In this document: positions 47,232 through 57,317 of the stretch, piece by piece
Layout: the number at the start of each line of letters is the position of its first letter
Position numbering within the stretch: position 1 is the stretch's first letter
Source: Gammaproteobacteria bacterium
Lineage (GTDB): Bacteria > Pseudomonadota > Gammaproteobacteria > Pseudomonadales > PIVM01
NCBI GenBank assembly: GCA_003353945.1
Contig: PIVM01000004.1
Coordinates: 1 to 64,000 of the forward strand
Direction of reading: 5' to 3'
Length of the DNA: 64,000 nucleotides
Notes under the pieces: generated by a model
Database searches by the model: none
The model's input: the letters and a program-made list of their open reading frames with translations, nothing else
Told to the model about the DNA's origin: nothing
Made by a program: the position numbers and the translations under genes

Positions 47232-48350
47232 CTAACTAGATTGAGGAAAGTGTAGTTGTAATGCATAGTTGATAGCATTTTCGCCTGGATCTGCTATTTC
47301 AAGAGAGAGATGAATGGGGCTTTTTGATGGCATTGCAGTCACGCCGGTAAGTTCACCACGGAGGTATTCTGACGGATGAAAAATTCTACCGGCAACAATG
47401 TTACCCTGTAGATCAGTGAACACTAACTCAATGCTGGGGAACTTTTGCTGATAGATGGCGCGATTGGTTATTATTGCATCAACAACTAAAGCGTTTTTCG
47501 TTTTTGGGTGAGAGCGCACCAGAAGATTGCTTGCTTTGATCAATGTGTGGTCTTCCAGTTGAGGGATAGTGCAGCCTGATAAATGACAGAATCGTTCATA
47601 CCAGGGACGGTATGGAGGCGTTTGGGCGAGCTTGTCAAAATTAAAATAAAAATACTGGCTGATAAGCATGATTATTGAGATAAAAATGCCCAGGCTCCAG
47701 AGGGAATTTGATAGCCAGTGCGAACGTTCATCAAAATGCAGTTCAACCGGTGCCGGCTCTATTTGTGTAAGAATTTGTTCGCGCTTGTACTTTTCGTCAA
47801 CATTTAGGTTTTCATCACCAATCCAGGGTTCTGACTCGTCAGTTGCATATTCGGTTTTATTCCTGGAGGTCTTGTTATCGGCGAGAGGGACGCTTTTATT
47901 GCGAAGGGTGCTGTCTTGACTCGCTGTGGATTGTACTACGGGCCTGGGTGGTTGAGTGGTTTCGCTTTCGGCCTCTTCCAAGAGCTTTTGAGCCCAGTGT
48001 TCGTCCGTCTCCATGGTTTCGCTATTGAGCTGGTTCGCTTCATGGAGCAGCGGGTTTTCATCTTCATTCCAATTGTTCAGTTCAAGAAAGGAGTTGCTAA
48101 ATTCAGAGGTATTTGCTGTTGGGGCAATGTCAGGTGTCGCGGCTTCGTTTGAATAAGGTTCCAAAGCTTCTGTTGCTGGGGGTGTTGTTGCCTGTGTTGC
48201 TGTTTGGTCTTCACTGATATGGTGACTCAAAGCCTGGAAAATATGCATGCAGGAGCCGCAGCGGACGGCACCGTTTGCCACCTGTAGTTGTTGCTGTGTT
48301 ACCCGAAATGAAGTGCCGCAATTGGGGCACTGGGTAATAGTTTGGTCCAT
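47232..48350 (-). CDS. Zinc-ribbon DUF3426 membrane protein
   Basis: A 372-residue protein with an N-terminal MJ0042-type zinc ribbon (CPNCGTSF...CGSCMHIF), an acidic low-complexity middle, one transmembrane helix (about 215-240, SLGIFISIIMLISQYFYF) and a C-terminal DUF3426 domain. This protein is commonly found between prmA and dusB in Pseudomonas-like genomes, as here. Its function is unknown. Confidence 0.9.
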   Translation of the reverse strand: MDQTITQCPNCGTSFRVTQQQLQVANGAVRCGSCMHIFQALSHHISEDQTATQATTPPATEALEPYSNEAATPDIAPTANTSEFSNSFLELNNWNEDENPLLHEANQLNSETMETDEHWAQKLLEEAESETTQPPRPVVQSTASQDSTLRNKSVPLADNKTSRNKTEYATDESEPWIGDENLNVDEKYKREQILTQIEPAPVELHFDERSHWLSNSLWSLGIFISIIMLISQYFYFNFDKLAQTPPYRPWYERFCHLSGCTIPQLEDHTLIKASNLLVRSHPKTKNALVVDAIITNRAIYQQKFPSIELVFTDLQGNIVAGRIFHPSEYLRGELTGVTAMPSKSPIHLSLEIADPGENAINYALQLHFPQSS

Positions 48351-48475
48351 GCTGCTTGTTACCGTTCACCCGTATGTCAGCATCAAGTTTAGTCTGTTTT
48401 CAGGAAATTGTTCTATAGATCAGTTGACTATGTTGCTGGCGGGATGGCAATTTATGTTTCAGGTAGTGAACTCTA

Positions 48476-49357
48476 TCATGGTTTTGTTCCAACCAGGCGA
48501 ACCCACTCCTCTTCCTTTTCCGCTGGTAAAAATTCAAACCAGTGTTGGTATCGGCCGATTAACTGTGGGATTTGCTCCTCAAGGATTCCGGAAAGACACA
48601 GTTTTCCCTTTGCCGAAACGCATTGTGCAATAGTATCAGCAAGTTCGATCAGCGGGCCGGCCAGAATATTGGCAATGACAAGGTCGCTTGATGTGTCTGT
48701 TGGTAATTGTGAGGGCAATAGGATAGAAAGTTGTTGTTCTGTGATGTGATTGCGGCGAGCGTTTTCTCGTGTGGCCAGCAGTGCTTGCGGGTCGTTGTCT
48801 ACTGCGATGACCTGTTTTGCACCCAGTAATACGGCGGCAATGGCCAGAATGCCAGAGCCGCAGCCGTAATCAATGACGCTTTTGCCATGAAGGTTCTGAT
48901 CGTCAAGCCATTTGAGGCATAGAGCTGTAGTTGGGTGTGTTCCTGTACCAAAGGCGAGTCCTGGATCCAGAGCAATATTGATGGCATCCGGCTGTGGTGG
49001 TGGCGTCCAGCTGGGGCAGATCCACAGTCGCCTGCCAAACTGCATGGGATGATAGTTTTTCATCCATTCGCGCTCCCAGTCTTTGTCCTCCAGAATCTCA
49101 TACCGGTGTGGAGGAAGCGGTTCTGGCACTGAGTTTTTAAGATTTTGTATGATTTCGTCGGTGTTGCACGTTGCATCGAATAAGCCGGACAAGCGGGTTT
49201 GATGCCAAAGCGGCGTTTCGCCGGGTGGTGGTTCAAATAAGGGCTGATCGGCGCGATCTTCAATAGTGACCGCTATTGCACCAGCTTCAAGCAAAGCATC
49301 TTCTAGTGCGGAGCAATTATGTGGGGTGCAATCGAGTCTTAGTTGTAACCAGGGCAT
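48476..49357 (-). CDS. prmA: Ribosomal protein L11 methyltransferase
   Basis: A 293-residue SAM-dependent methyltransferase that trimethylates ribosomal protein L11. The N-terminal substrate-binding domain (MPWLQLRLDC...) precedes a Rossmann methyltransferase with DPGLAFGTGTHPTT, VIDYGCGSGILAIAA (SAM-binding) and VIANILAGPL. It lies between accC and the DUF3426 gene in conserved order and its start is 24 bp from the accC stop. Confidence 0.96.
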   Translation of the reverse strand: MPWLQLRLDCTPHNCSALEDALLEAGAIAVTIEDRADQPLFEPPPGETPLWHQTRLSGLFDATCNTDEIIQNLKNSVPEPLPPHRYEILEDKDWEREWMKNYHPMQFGRRLWICPSWTPPPQPDAINIALDPGLAFGTGTHPTTALCLKWLDDQNLHGKSVIDYGCGSGILAIAAVLLGAKQVIAVDNDPQALLATRENARRNHITEQQLSILLPSQLPTDTSSDLVIANILAGPLIELADTIAQCVSAKGKLCLSGILEEQIPQLIGRYQHWFEFLPAEKEEEWVRLVGTKP

Positions 49358-49380
49358 ATCTATGTGCTATATCTCAGAGC

Positions 49381-50721
49381 CTATAACTCCAGTTTGTTTT
49401 CCAGGTAATGAATATTGGTGCCGCCTTTGCGAAACTCGCCATCGCGGACCAGATCGCGTTGCAGTGGTACATTGGTCTTAATGCCTTCAACCACCAATTC
49501 GTCCAGTGCGTTCCGCATGCGGGTTAGTGCAGAATCGCGGTCGCGCCCGTAGGTAATAATTTTGGCAATCAGTGAATCGTAATAGGGTGGTACCTTATAG
49601 CCGCTGTAGAGGTGTGAATCAACACGAACGCCAAAACCACCGGGTGGGTGAAAGTGATTGACTGTGCCGGGGCAGGGCATAAAGTTCTTGGGGTCTTCCG
49701 CATTGATGCGACATTCAAAGGCATGTCCGCGAAAGATAATATCCTCCTGACTCAATGATAGTGGTTGGCCTGAGGCTATCAGCAATTGCTCTTTGAGAAT
49801 ATCAACACCTGTGATCATTTCTGTCACTGGGTGTTCCACCTGGACACGTGTGTTCATTTCAATAAAGTAAAATCGATTGTCTTCGTAGAGAAATTCAAAT
49901 GTGCCAGCGCCACGATAACCAATTTCTTTGCAGGCATTGACGCAGGATTCAGCAACTTCACGACGAATATCTTCTGGAATATGTGGCGCAGGAGCCTCTT
50001 CCAGCACTTTTTGATGTCGGCGTTGCATGGAGCAGTCTCTGTCTCCCAGATGAATGGCGTTGCCGTAGGTGTCGGACAAAACCTGAATTTCAACATGCCT
50101 GGGATTTTGTAGGAATTTCTCCAAGTAGACAGTATCGTTTCCAAAAGCTGCTTTGGCTTCTGACTGCGTGACATAAATGGTGTTTAGTAATGCCGCTTCG
50201 CTGTTGACAACTCGCATGCCGCGACCACCGCCGCCAGCGGAAGCTTTGATGATAACCGGGTAGCCAATGTCTCTTGCGATCTGAAGCGTGCGGTCATTAT
50301 CATCTGTAATGGGGCCGTCTGAGCCGGGGACAGTCGGTACACCGGCTTTGCGCATGGATTCAATTGCTGAGACTTTATCTCCCATCAAGCGGATAACATC
50401 CGGGGTGGGGCCAATAAAGGTAAAGCCACTGTTTTCTACTTGTTCAGCAAAGTCTGCATTTTCTGCCAGAAAGCCGTAACCAGGATGTATGCCGACAGCA
50501 TCGGTTATTTCACAGGCGCTGATAATGGCCGGTATGTTTAAGTAGCTTTGGGATGAAGGGTTGGAGCCAATGCAAACGGATTCATCGGCCAGGCGAACAT
50601 GCATCAGGTCACGGTCAGCGACCGAATGGACTGCTACGGTCTTAATAGCGAGCTCTTTACAGGCACGCAGAATCCTCAACGCAATTTCGCCGCGATTGGC
50701 AATGACTACTTTTTCCAGCAT
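49381..50721 (-). CDS. accC: Biotin carboxylase subunit of acetyl-CoA carboxylase
   Basis: A 446-residue ATP-grasp enzyme that carboxylates biotin on AccB, the first step of fatty acid synthesis. It begins [20 protein letters not shown]; an extra ATG two codons earlier is possible, but the internal one has better spacing from GGAAG. The ATP-binding loop SAGGGGRGM, and the motifs [16 protein letters not shown] and [10 protein letters not shown], are intact. It follows accB in one transcript. It supplies malonyl-CoA, also the extender for the pfa system. Confidence 0.97.
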   Translation of the reverse strand: MLEKVVIANRGEIALRILRACKELAIKTVAVHSVADRDLMHVRLADESVCIGSNPSSQSYLNIPAIISACEITDAVGIHPGYGFLAENADFAEQVENSGFTFIGPTPDVIRLMGDKVSAIESMRKAGVPTVPGSDGPITDDNDRTLQIARDIGYPVIIKASAGGGGRGMRVVNSEAALLNTIYVTQSEAKAAFGNDTVYLEKFLQNPRHVEIQVLSDTYGNAIHLGDRDCSMQRRHQKVLEEAPAPHIPEDIRREVAESCVNACKEIGYRGAGTFEFLYEDNRFYFIEMNTRVQVEHPVTEMITGVDILKEQLLIASGQPLSLSQEDIIFRGHAFECRINAEDPKNFMPCPGTVNHFHPPGGFGVRVDSHLYSGYKVPPYYDSLIAKIITYGRDRDSALTRMRNALDELVVEGIKTNVPLQRDLVRDGEFRKGGTNIHYLENKLEL

Positions 50722-50791
50722 GTGCATCGCTTCCTATTTCGTGTGTTTGGCCAATGGCCGAATCATGAGTCGGTTGCAAGATAGTAGTGAC

Positions 50792-51247
50792 TTAGACGAT
50801 GGTCATCAGTGCTTGGTCAAACTCCAGGGGCTGGCCGTCTTCTACTAGAATGGCGCCAATAACACCTGTTTTATCGGCTTCAATCTGATTCATCATTTTC
50901 ATCGCTTCGATGATGCATAGAGTGTCACCCACCTTGACTTTCTGGCCTACTTCCGCAAAGGGTTGGGCGCCGGGTGATGCTGATTTGTAGAAGGTGCCAA
51001 CCATGGGTGATTTAACAACATGGCCTTCGAGTGTCGGTTTGCTGGGAGTGCTCGCGGCAGGTGCTGCTTCAGTGGTTGGTGCTGGTGCTGGTGTTGGAGC
51101 TGGTGCAGGCGCCATGGGCGCAGCGGCAATATATTTATTGCTGTTGCGGCTGATGCGCACAGATTCTTCGCCTTCTTTGATTTCCAGTTCATCAATATTG
51201 GATTCTTCTAATAGCTCGATCAGTTTTTTAACTTTACGAATATCCAT
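50792..51247 (-). CDS. accB: Biotin carboxyl carrier protein of acetyl-CoA carboxylase
   Basis: A 151-residue protein with an N-terminal helical domain ([16 protein letters not shown]), an Ala/Pro-rich linker and a C-terminal biotinyl domain. The biotin attachment motif EAMKMMNQI is present (usual form EAMKMMNEI). It pairs with AccC, encoded 64 bp downstream. Length is normal. Confidence 0.96.
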   Translation of the reverse strand: MDIRKVKKLIELLEESNIDELEIKEGEESVRISRNSNKYIAAAPMAPAPAPTPAPAPTTEAAPAASTPSKPTLEGHVVKSPMVGTFYKSASPGAQPFAEVGQKVKVGDTLCIIEAMKMMNQIEADKTGVIGAILVEDGQPLEFDQALMTIV

Positions 51248-51265
51248 GTTGGTTTCCGTTGGTCT

Positions 51266-51715
51266 TTAATGAGAAGGGTCTGCAAGCCAGTTGAAAGCAG
51301 CCTGCAAGGCCAGGTGGTAGCTGTTAGCGCCAAAGCCGCTGATAACACCTTGGGCAATATCTGAAAAATAAGAGTGCTGTCGAAATGATTCACGTTTGTG
51401 AACGTTTGACAAGTGCAGTTCTATAAACGGGATGTTGACAGCAAGAAGGGCGTCTCGTATTGCAACGCTGGTATGTGTAAAAGCCGCTGGATTGATCAGT
51501 ATAAATTGTACGCCTTCGCGTTGCGCATCGTGGATGCGTTCGATCAGCTCGTATTCTGCATTACTTTGCAGAGTGAGGAGATGATGTCCAGCAGTTTGCG
51601 CCGACTCGGCCAGTTCGTGATTGATATCATCCAAAGTGACATGGCCATAAACCTCTGGTTCTCTATTACCAAGCAGGTTCAGGTTGGGACCATGGAGGAT
51701 AAGAATGGTGGCCAT
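51266..51715 (-). CDS. aroQ: Type II 3-dehydroquinate dehydratase
   Basis: A 149-residue enzyme of the shikimate pathway. Start ATG 51715 gives the canonical [24 protein letters not shown]; in-frame codons upstream encode a Lys/Ser-rich stretch that is not part of the enzyme. Catalytic motifs [16 protein letters not shown] and IELHLSN are present. It is followed by accB after 18 bp, the aroQ-accB-accC order known from Pseudomonas. Confidence 0.96.
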   Translation of the reverse strand: MATILILHGPNLNLLGNREPEVYGHVTLDDINHELAESAQTAGHHLLTLQSNAEYELIERIHDAQREGVQFILINPAAFTHTSVAIRDALLAVNIPFIELHLSNVHKRESFRQHSYFSDIAQGVISGFGANSYHLALQAAFNWLADPSH

Positions 51716-52228
51716 GATATTAGGAGCTCTCTTTTTGTCTTTGCTTTTACTTTTGCTTTTTATTATTGCAATTGATGCGCAATTAATGATCCAGCCCAAG
51801 AGGCAACATAATTACTAGCCAATGACTATAGATAAAAATGCTAGTAACTGCTAACGAAACGGCGCTAGAACTTAATTAACGCCTAATTTAACTTCAATTT
51901 AATGAAATATCAATGCAATTAGCCGTCACTTTATGAAATTTGTCTGACCTAATAACTCGGTGTTTCGGCAGTCTCTAGAGTTTTTTGAGACTTATTAGCC
52001 GAAATTCAGCTAAGAAAATATGGCAAATATCGCTTAAAAACACCATTGAGTTATAAAAAAGACTCGTTTAATTTAAATTTAAAGAATTTTGTTTCTCAAA
52101 AAGTTAGTTGGCACTTATGTTTTTATCTTTTTTTAAAAAGAATCCCGGGTTTTGCTATTTCTAGTTATTAACGAGTTGTTTTCAGTATTTTCGGTGCTAT
52201 TGCAACCTTAGTTAGAAGGAAGCGGTTT
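51716..52228. other. AT-rich intergenic region upstream of aroQ-accBC
   Basis: About 510 AT-rich bases between dsbD (stop) and aroQ (start). It should hold the promoter of the aroQ-accB-accC unit. No ORF or convincing hairpin was found. Confidence 0.5.
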
Positions 52229-54046
52229 TCACAATTGAGTGTTTAGAGCAGACAGTACAATATCGGGCGTGAGTATTTGTGGGAGAATTTGAGCGGGTTT
52301 TGATGAGTCGCGAGGAAACAATAGGTAGAGCGGAATGCCGCTACGCTTGTACTGATGCAGCAATTCGGTGATGGCAGGGTCATAATTGGTCCAGTCAGCT
52401 TTGATATAGTGCACACCGTTTTCGAGGAACGAAGATTGAATGTCATCGCGACTGAGTACCAATTGTTCATTTGCCAGACAGGTAATACACCAGTCTGCGG
52501 TGACATCAATAAAAACGGGTTCGCCAGCTTGGCGGTATTGGGCCAAAGCCTCGGCGGAATAGGGTTGCCAACTCTGGTTGGAAGAGAGCGATTGTGACGC
52601 TTTCTCAGCTGAGTAATGTGATTGTAAAGAGGAAGAGCTCAATAAAGTGAAAGCGCAGGCTGTGGCGATTAAGCTGAGTGCCGTCTTGATATGACGCCAG
52701 CGTGATGTGCTGACCCGTTCGTGCCAAAGATAGATTGCAAGAGCGATGAGTACGCAGCCGAGCAAGACAATCGCCATGCCGTTACTGCCGACCTGGTTGC
52801 CGATAACCCACAGTAACCAGACACAGGTGGCATACAGTGGAAAGGCCATGAAGCGTTTGAAGCTGTCCATCCACGGGCCGGGTTTGGGCATAAATTTGGC
52901 GAGGGAGGGCAGTTCAGCAAGAAGCAGAAAGGGGGATGCCATACCAAAACCCAGGGCGGCAAAGATGCTTAATGCGATCGCGGTTGGCTGTGTCATTGCG
53001 TACCCAAGGGCCGTTCCCATAAAGGGTGCAGTGCAGGGACTGGCCACTACGACTGCCAGTACGCCGGTAAAGAAAGTGCCTGAGTAACCACTCTGCTGCG
53101 TTAATGAGCCTCCCAAGCCCATAAAACGGCTGCCAACCTCTAATAATCCAGACAAGGCCAAGCCCATGGTGAAAAAAAGATAGGTCAGTATGGCAACGAA
53201 CCAGGGGGATTGAAGGTGAAAGCCCCAGCCAATAGCTTGTCCGCCCGCCCGTAACGCCAGCAGAAGTGCAGCTACTCCAACAAAGCTGACGATGACGCCA
53301 ATGGTATACACCAGGCCATGCATTCGCGCATGTGTTTTGTGAGGGTCCTTGCCGGTGAAGCTCATTACTTTCAGTGTCAACACTGGAAAAACGCAGGGCA
53401 TTAGATTCAGAATCAATCCGCCTGCGGCAGCCAGTATCAGAATCGCGAACAAACCGTAGGTCTGTTGGTCGTCGGCTTCTGCAGAGATCGATTGGCTTGC
53501 TGGTTTTCTGACGGGTGTGGTTTCGATGGCAGTCAGATCGATCCGATTGATAGTGAAACTTTGTTGATAGGGTGGATAACACAGGCCGGCATCCGCACAA
53601 CCCTGGGAACTGACCTTTAAAGACAAAGGCTTTTTACCGGCTGATAGGGGTAAGGTTGCCATAACCTGATGGTAAAAAACTTCTACCTCGCCAAAATACT
53701 CATCGGTTTTTTGTTTGCCTTTTGGCAGTGAGGCATCAATGGAAAGATGTTCTCCGTTTTCGGATACGGCAAACTTAAAGCGGTGCCCATAGAGGTAATA
53801 TTCATCTGCTATCTGCCATAGCAAAACTAACCGCTCATTTTCCACTTCTACCCGTAACTGATATGCTTCTTCAACGGGTAGAAACTCATCTTCGGGGCTA
53901 TTACCTGAAAAAAGGGAATTTGCTGAGTTTGAGCGACTAGAGCTACTTTCAGCGGAAGAGTTGAAAGGGGCAGCGGAAAATGCTGATTGTGAACTGATTA
54001 GCGTTAAGATAGTGAGCAGTAACGTTAAAATGGCAGGTTTGAACAA
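52229..54046 (-). CDS. dsbD: Thiol:disulfide interchange protein DsbD
   Basis: A 605-residue inner-membrane protein that carries reducing power to the periplasm. Parts: signal peptide (1-25), an N-terminal domain with the GCADAGLCYPP cysteine pair, eight membrane helices with the NLMPCVFPV and ASPCTAPF cysteines, and a C-terminal thioredoxin domain with ADWCITC. All six redox cysteines are in place; the last pair is CITC rather than the CVAC of E. coli. It lies upstream of aroQ, as in Pseudomonas. Confidence 0.95.
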   Translation of the reverse strand: MFKPAILTLLLTILTLISSQSAFSAAPFNSSAESSSSRSNSANSLFSGNSPEDEFLPVEEAYQLRVEVENERLVLLWQIADEYYLYGHRFKFAVSENGEHLSIDASLPKGKQKTDEYFGEVEVFYHQVMATLPLSAGKKPLSLKVSSQGCADAGLCYPPYQQSFTINRIDLTAIETTPVRKPASQSISAEADDQQTYGLFAILILAAAGGLILNLMPCVFPVLTLKVMSFTGKDPHKTHARMHGLVYTIGVIVSFVGVAALLLALRAGGQAIGWGFHLQSPWFVAILTYLFFTMGLALSGLLEVGSRFMGLGGSLTQQSGYSGTFFTGVLAVVVASPCTAPFMGTALGYAMTQPTAIALSIFAALGFGMASPFLLLAELPSLAKFMPKPGPWMDSFKRFMAFPLYATCVWLLWVIGNQVGSNGMAIVLLGCVLIALAIYLWHERVSTSRWRHIKTALSLIATACAFTLLSSSSLQSHYSAEKASQSLSSNQSWQPYSAEALAQYRQAGEPVFIDVTADWCITCLANEQLVLSRDDIQSSFLENGVHYIKADWTNYDPAITELLHQYKRSGIPLYLLFPRDSSKPAQILPQILTPDIVLSALNTQL

Positions 54047-54138
54047 TGGGTATACCTACTAATAAGCCGATAAATTTGTTGTGATTTGGACCATTATGGC
54101 GTGAAAAATTCCATCTATACAAAATAAGGGTAGTCTGG

Positions 54139-54903
54139 ATGAAAACTCCTGCGTTGTCAGCCTTCAAAAGGCCAAGCACGATAAAATTCCATGGTCGATT
54201 GACAAAGCCTTATTGTCTGCGGTTATTGCTTGCCATGAGTTTGTTGGGGCTGGTTTTTTTCTTTGCTGGTTGTGTACAGCAGTCAGCTGAAAAAACGGCT
54301 GATGGGTCGCAGTCTCGAACCAGTGAAGGCGATTTGCCCGAAAAACAAGCAGCATTAATTGCACAGTTGCTGTATGAGGGTGAAGTTGCATTGAAACGTA
54401 ATCGACTGACTACGCCTGAGTACGATAATGCCTATGACCGGTATCGTCAGGTGTTGCGACTTGATCCGTACAATGAGCCTGCAAGCCTTGGTGTCAAGCG
54501 TATAGGACGGCGGTATTTGAAACTGGCTCAAAAAGCCAATAAGGATGGAGATTGGGAAAAAGCGATGCGCTATGTGAAAATAGCGGCGCAGGTTGATCCC
54601 AATTATCCTGCGATTCGTCATATGCAGTCATACCTTGAGTCGCTCAGCCAGGCACAAAAAAACGTCATTTATTTGAATATGGATGATCTGAAATTGCGAA
54701 ATGTCAAGATCAAAACCGTATTGGAGGGGCTTGCAAAGAAAGCGAAGGAGTTAAATTCCCGTATCTTGATTGTGGCTCCTTCGGATGCATTGGGACGCTG
54801 GATCTACCAACAGATGCGTTCAGCGGTTGCTGGGCATCGTTTGCGGGGCAATATTGAATATGCACAACAGGCGAAGGTTGTTCTGATGGACCTGCAACTT
54901 TGA
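54139..54903 (+). CDS. TPR-containing lipoprotein
   Basis: A 254-residue protein. The signal has a long basic n-region and a lipobox VFFFAGC (Cys about residue 45); an internal ATG would give a shorter leader. After a Ser/Glu linker, residues about 75-180 look like tetratricopeptide helices (YDRYRQVLRLDPYNEPA, MRYVKIAAQVDPNYPA). The C terminus (ILIVAPSDALGRWIYQQMR) is predicted alpha/beta. It lies divergently from dsbD. The function is unknown, possibly envelope assembly. Confidence 0.72.
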   Translation: MKTPALSAFKRPSTIKFHGRLTKPYCLRLLLAMSLLGLVFFFAGCVQQSAEKTADGSQSRTSEGDLPEKQAALIAQLLYEGEVALKRNRLTTPEYDNAYDRYRQVLRLDPYNEPASLGVKRIGRRYLKLAQKANKDGDWEKAMRYVKIAAQVDPNYPAIRHMQSYLESLSQAQKNVIYLNMDDLKLRNVKIKTVLEGLAKKAKELNSRILIVAPSDALGRWIYQQMRSAVAGHRLRGNIEYAQQAKVVLMDLQL

Positions 54904-55087
54904 GATGGGGTTGAGGTATTATCGGTGATATAGTGAAGTGTCTTTCTGGTGCTTGTTCGGTTGTGGGATTAGAAGGTATACCGGCTTTGTCGGTGAATGT
55001 ACAGAGAAGTAAAATGGTGGCAGGCTTAGCTACTTTTGATCGCGGACAATATATGACAAATAATGAATTGAGATAGAGGGGCACATA

Positions 55088-56140
55088 GTGAGTTGGCAAA
55101 ATTGGAAGCAGAAATTACTTCTGGGGTTTGATGGAAGCGGGAATGGCTCACAGGATAAAAAGCCAGGTCGGCTAGCGCTAATAATTGCGCTACTTGTGCT
55201 GTTACTTATGTTTCCGCTAGCTTGGTATTTTAGCGCCGAGCCGGAGTTATTTTCGGTGATTGATAATGCGCGCCGCTTGTCTGCTGTTAATCAGCAGGAT
55301 GTTGTAGTTGGTTCACACACAACAGCCACCTTGATTACGATTGCTGATACCTTGCTTAAAAAGAACGGTGGTTTTCTTAGTAACGATATCTTGCCTCCCA
55401 TGGTGTTACTGGACAATATTCCTGCCTGGGAGTTTGGCGTGTTAGTTCAGGTTCGGGATTTGTCGCGAGCTTTGCGTGATATGATGAGCCGCTCACAGTC
55501 TCAATCAACGGAAGATACTGATCTGATGCGTGCCGAATCGCGGTTTAATATTGCGCCTAGCAACTGGATGGTCCCAGCAGCAGAATCAGAATACAAGGCT
55601 GGAATTAACTATCTGAAATCCTACCTGAAGCGCTTGGCTGATGAGGATAAATCAGACGCGCAATTTTATGCTCGTGCCGATAATTTACGTTATTGGTTGG
55701 GTACGGCAAATTCTCGTCTCGGCAGTCTATCCAAACGTTTGGGGGCGAGTGTTGGGCAGCAAAGGCGAAATATCGATTTGGCCGGTGATAGTGCAGCGAC
55801 TCAGTCTACACCTGCGCCGACGGAAATTGCCGTTAAAACTCCCTGGATGAAAATTGATGATGTGTTTTACGAGGCGCGTGGAGCTTGTTGGGCGCTTATT
55901 CACATTTTAAAGGCAGTGGATCAAGACTTTGCTGATGTGCTACAGAAAAAGAATGCTCGAGAGAGTCTACAGCAGATTATTCGGGAACTGGAGGCAACAC
56001 AGCAGGCAGTGTATAGCCCGATTGTTCTCAATGGTAGTGGATTTGGTGTGCTAGCGAACCATTCTTTGGTTATGGCTTCCTATATTTCCAGAGCCAACGC
56101 AGCGTTGATTGATCTGCGTGATTTATTGTCCAAAGGCTAA
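55088..56140 (+). CDS. DUF2333-family membrane protein
   Basis: A 350-residue protein beginning at GTG 55088, with one N-terminal transmembrane helix (LALIIALLVLLLMFPLAWYF, about 28-47) and a large exported domain. The segments LPPMVLLDNIPAWEFGVLVQ and FYARADNLRYWLGTANSRLGS mark DUF2333, a conserved family of unknown function in gammaproteobacteria. It follows the TPR lipoprotein by about 185 bp. Confidence 0.85.
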   Translation: MSWQNWKQKLLLGFDGSGNGSQDKKPGRLALIIALLVLLLMFPLAWYFSAEPELFSVIDNARRLSAVNQQDVVVGSHTTATLITIADTLLKKNGGFLSNDILPPMVLLDNIPAWEFGVLVQVRDLSRALRDMMSRSQSQSTEDTDLMRAESRFNIAPSNWMVPAAESEYKAGINYLKSYLKRLADEDKSDAQFYARADNLRYWLGTANSRLGSLSKRLGASVGQQRRNIDLAGDSAATQSTPAPTEIAVKTPWMKIDDVFYEARGACWALIHILKAVDQDFADVLQKKNARESLQQIIRELEATQQAVYSPIVLNGSGFGVLANHSLVMASYISRANAALIDLRDLLSKG

Positions 56141-56282
56141 TACCATAAAAATAAGGAGTTTGAAAATAAGGGTCTTGGAAATAAGGGGCTTGGAAATAAT
56201 AGTTGTTTTGGAAATTCAAATTGGTAGTTAAATGGGTCAAAATAAAATAAATACTGCATTGGTTTTATTAGGAGGAACTAAA

Positions 56283-56855
56283 GTGCTGCGTTATGTGTTA
56301 GTGGTCTTGCTGTGCTGGATTGTTGTCGGTTGTGCCTTTAGCCCGCAAATTGTCACTGTGACGCCAGTCATCAAAGTGGAGAAGCATGCCGGTATGGGCA
56401 TGGGGCGGGCTATTAGTATACAAGTCAAGGATAGACGTGAACGTAATTCGCTGGGTACTTTGGGTGGCGTCTATGGCGAGAGCAGTACAATAACACTGGG
56501 CAATAATATAGAAAAGTCAGTCGTTGCAAGTGTCAGTGGTGCTCTGGTGCAAATGGGGTATGTGCTCGACGGAGCTGATCCTGGCGCTTTACAGTTAATT
56601 ATTTACATTGACGAACTGGTTTATTCCAGCCCTGAAGTGGTTTATTCAAACAAAGTTGATATGAAAGCCAGTTTGAGTGTTGAGGTGATCTCTTCTGGGC
56701 GAAAATTTTCCACGGCGTATCGCACCAAATCAGAAAAGCGTTTTGCCATGCATCCCAATGCGAAAACCAATCAGCAATTGATCAGCCAATTGGTATCGGA
56801 TACCTTGCAGCGCATGTTTGATGACTTGGGTTTCCTTGGTTTTATTTCGTCTTGA
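56283..56855 (+). CDS. YajG-like lipoprotein
   Basis: GTG 56283 is chosen because a perfect AGGAGG lies seven bases upstream; an ATG at 56,232 lacks such a site. The 190-residue product has a lipobox (LCWIVVGC) and an N-terminal FSPQIVTVTPVIKV, then AISIQVKDRR, typical of the YajG family. It is probably anchored in the outer membrane. The role is unknown. It is convergent with a pentapeptide-repeat gene. Confidence 0.8.
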   Translation: MLRYVLVVLLCWIVVGCAFSPQIVTVTPVIKVEKHAGMGMGRAISIQVKDRRERNSLGTLGGVYGESSTITLGNNIEKSVVASVSGALVQMGYVLDGADPGALQLIIYIDELVYSSPEVVYSNKVDMKASLSVEVISSGRKFSTAYRTKSEKRFAMHPNAKTNQQLISQLVSDTLQRMFDDLGFLGFISS

Positions 56856-56891
56856 GGGCGGTTTAGGGGTTCGCTGTCAGTGAATGTGTCA

Positions 56892-57239
56892 TTATGCGTC
56901 GTAACGTAGGCGGGTGCCCAGTTTGACTGACATGCGAATTTCTTCGGCCCGCAGTTCCTTAGGGAACAAGCAGCCGGATAGCTTTGCTTCAGCCAGGCTG
57001 GCACCTTCCAGGTTTGTATTGCTAAAATCGAGGCCTCGCAAGTCTGCACCTCTAAAGTAGGCGTTGCGAAGGTCCAATCCGTCGACATCCATTTCCCGTA
57101 GGTCTAGGCCTCGATAGTTTTTACCTGTTAAAACGCTGGTGTCAGAGGAGGTTTTTTGCTTATTAAACTCCGCTATGTTCTCTTCGCGTAACAAAACGTA
57201 TAGGGGGTCATCGCTGATTTCAGGCCACATGTTTGGCAT
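56892..57239 (-). CDS. Pentapeptide-repeat protein
   Basis: A 115-residue protein with consecutive A(D/N)LxX repeats (YRGLDLREMDVDGLDLRNAY and RGADLRGLDFSNTNLEGASL). It would form a short right-handed beta-helix. The last 20 residues are not repetitive. Such proteins may mimic DNA or bind partners; there is no evidence of a gyrase-protection role here. It is convergent with the YajG-like gene. Confidence 0.82.
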   Translation of the reverse strand: MPNMWPEISDDPLYVLLREENIAEFNKQKTSSDTSVLTGKNYRGLDLREMDVDGLDLRNAYFRGADLRGLDFSNTNLEGASLAEAKLSGCLFPKELRAEEIRMSVKLGTRLRYDA

Positions 57240-57317
57240 GCCTCGCAGTTCTTAAGTTGATTTGATTGTACAAGTATAGAGAGATTTCTACTGGTTTGGC
57301 GAGTCGTTGGGCAGAAG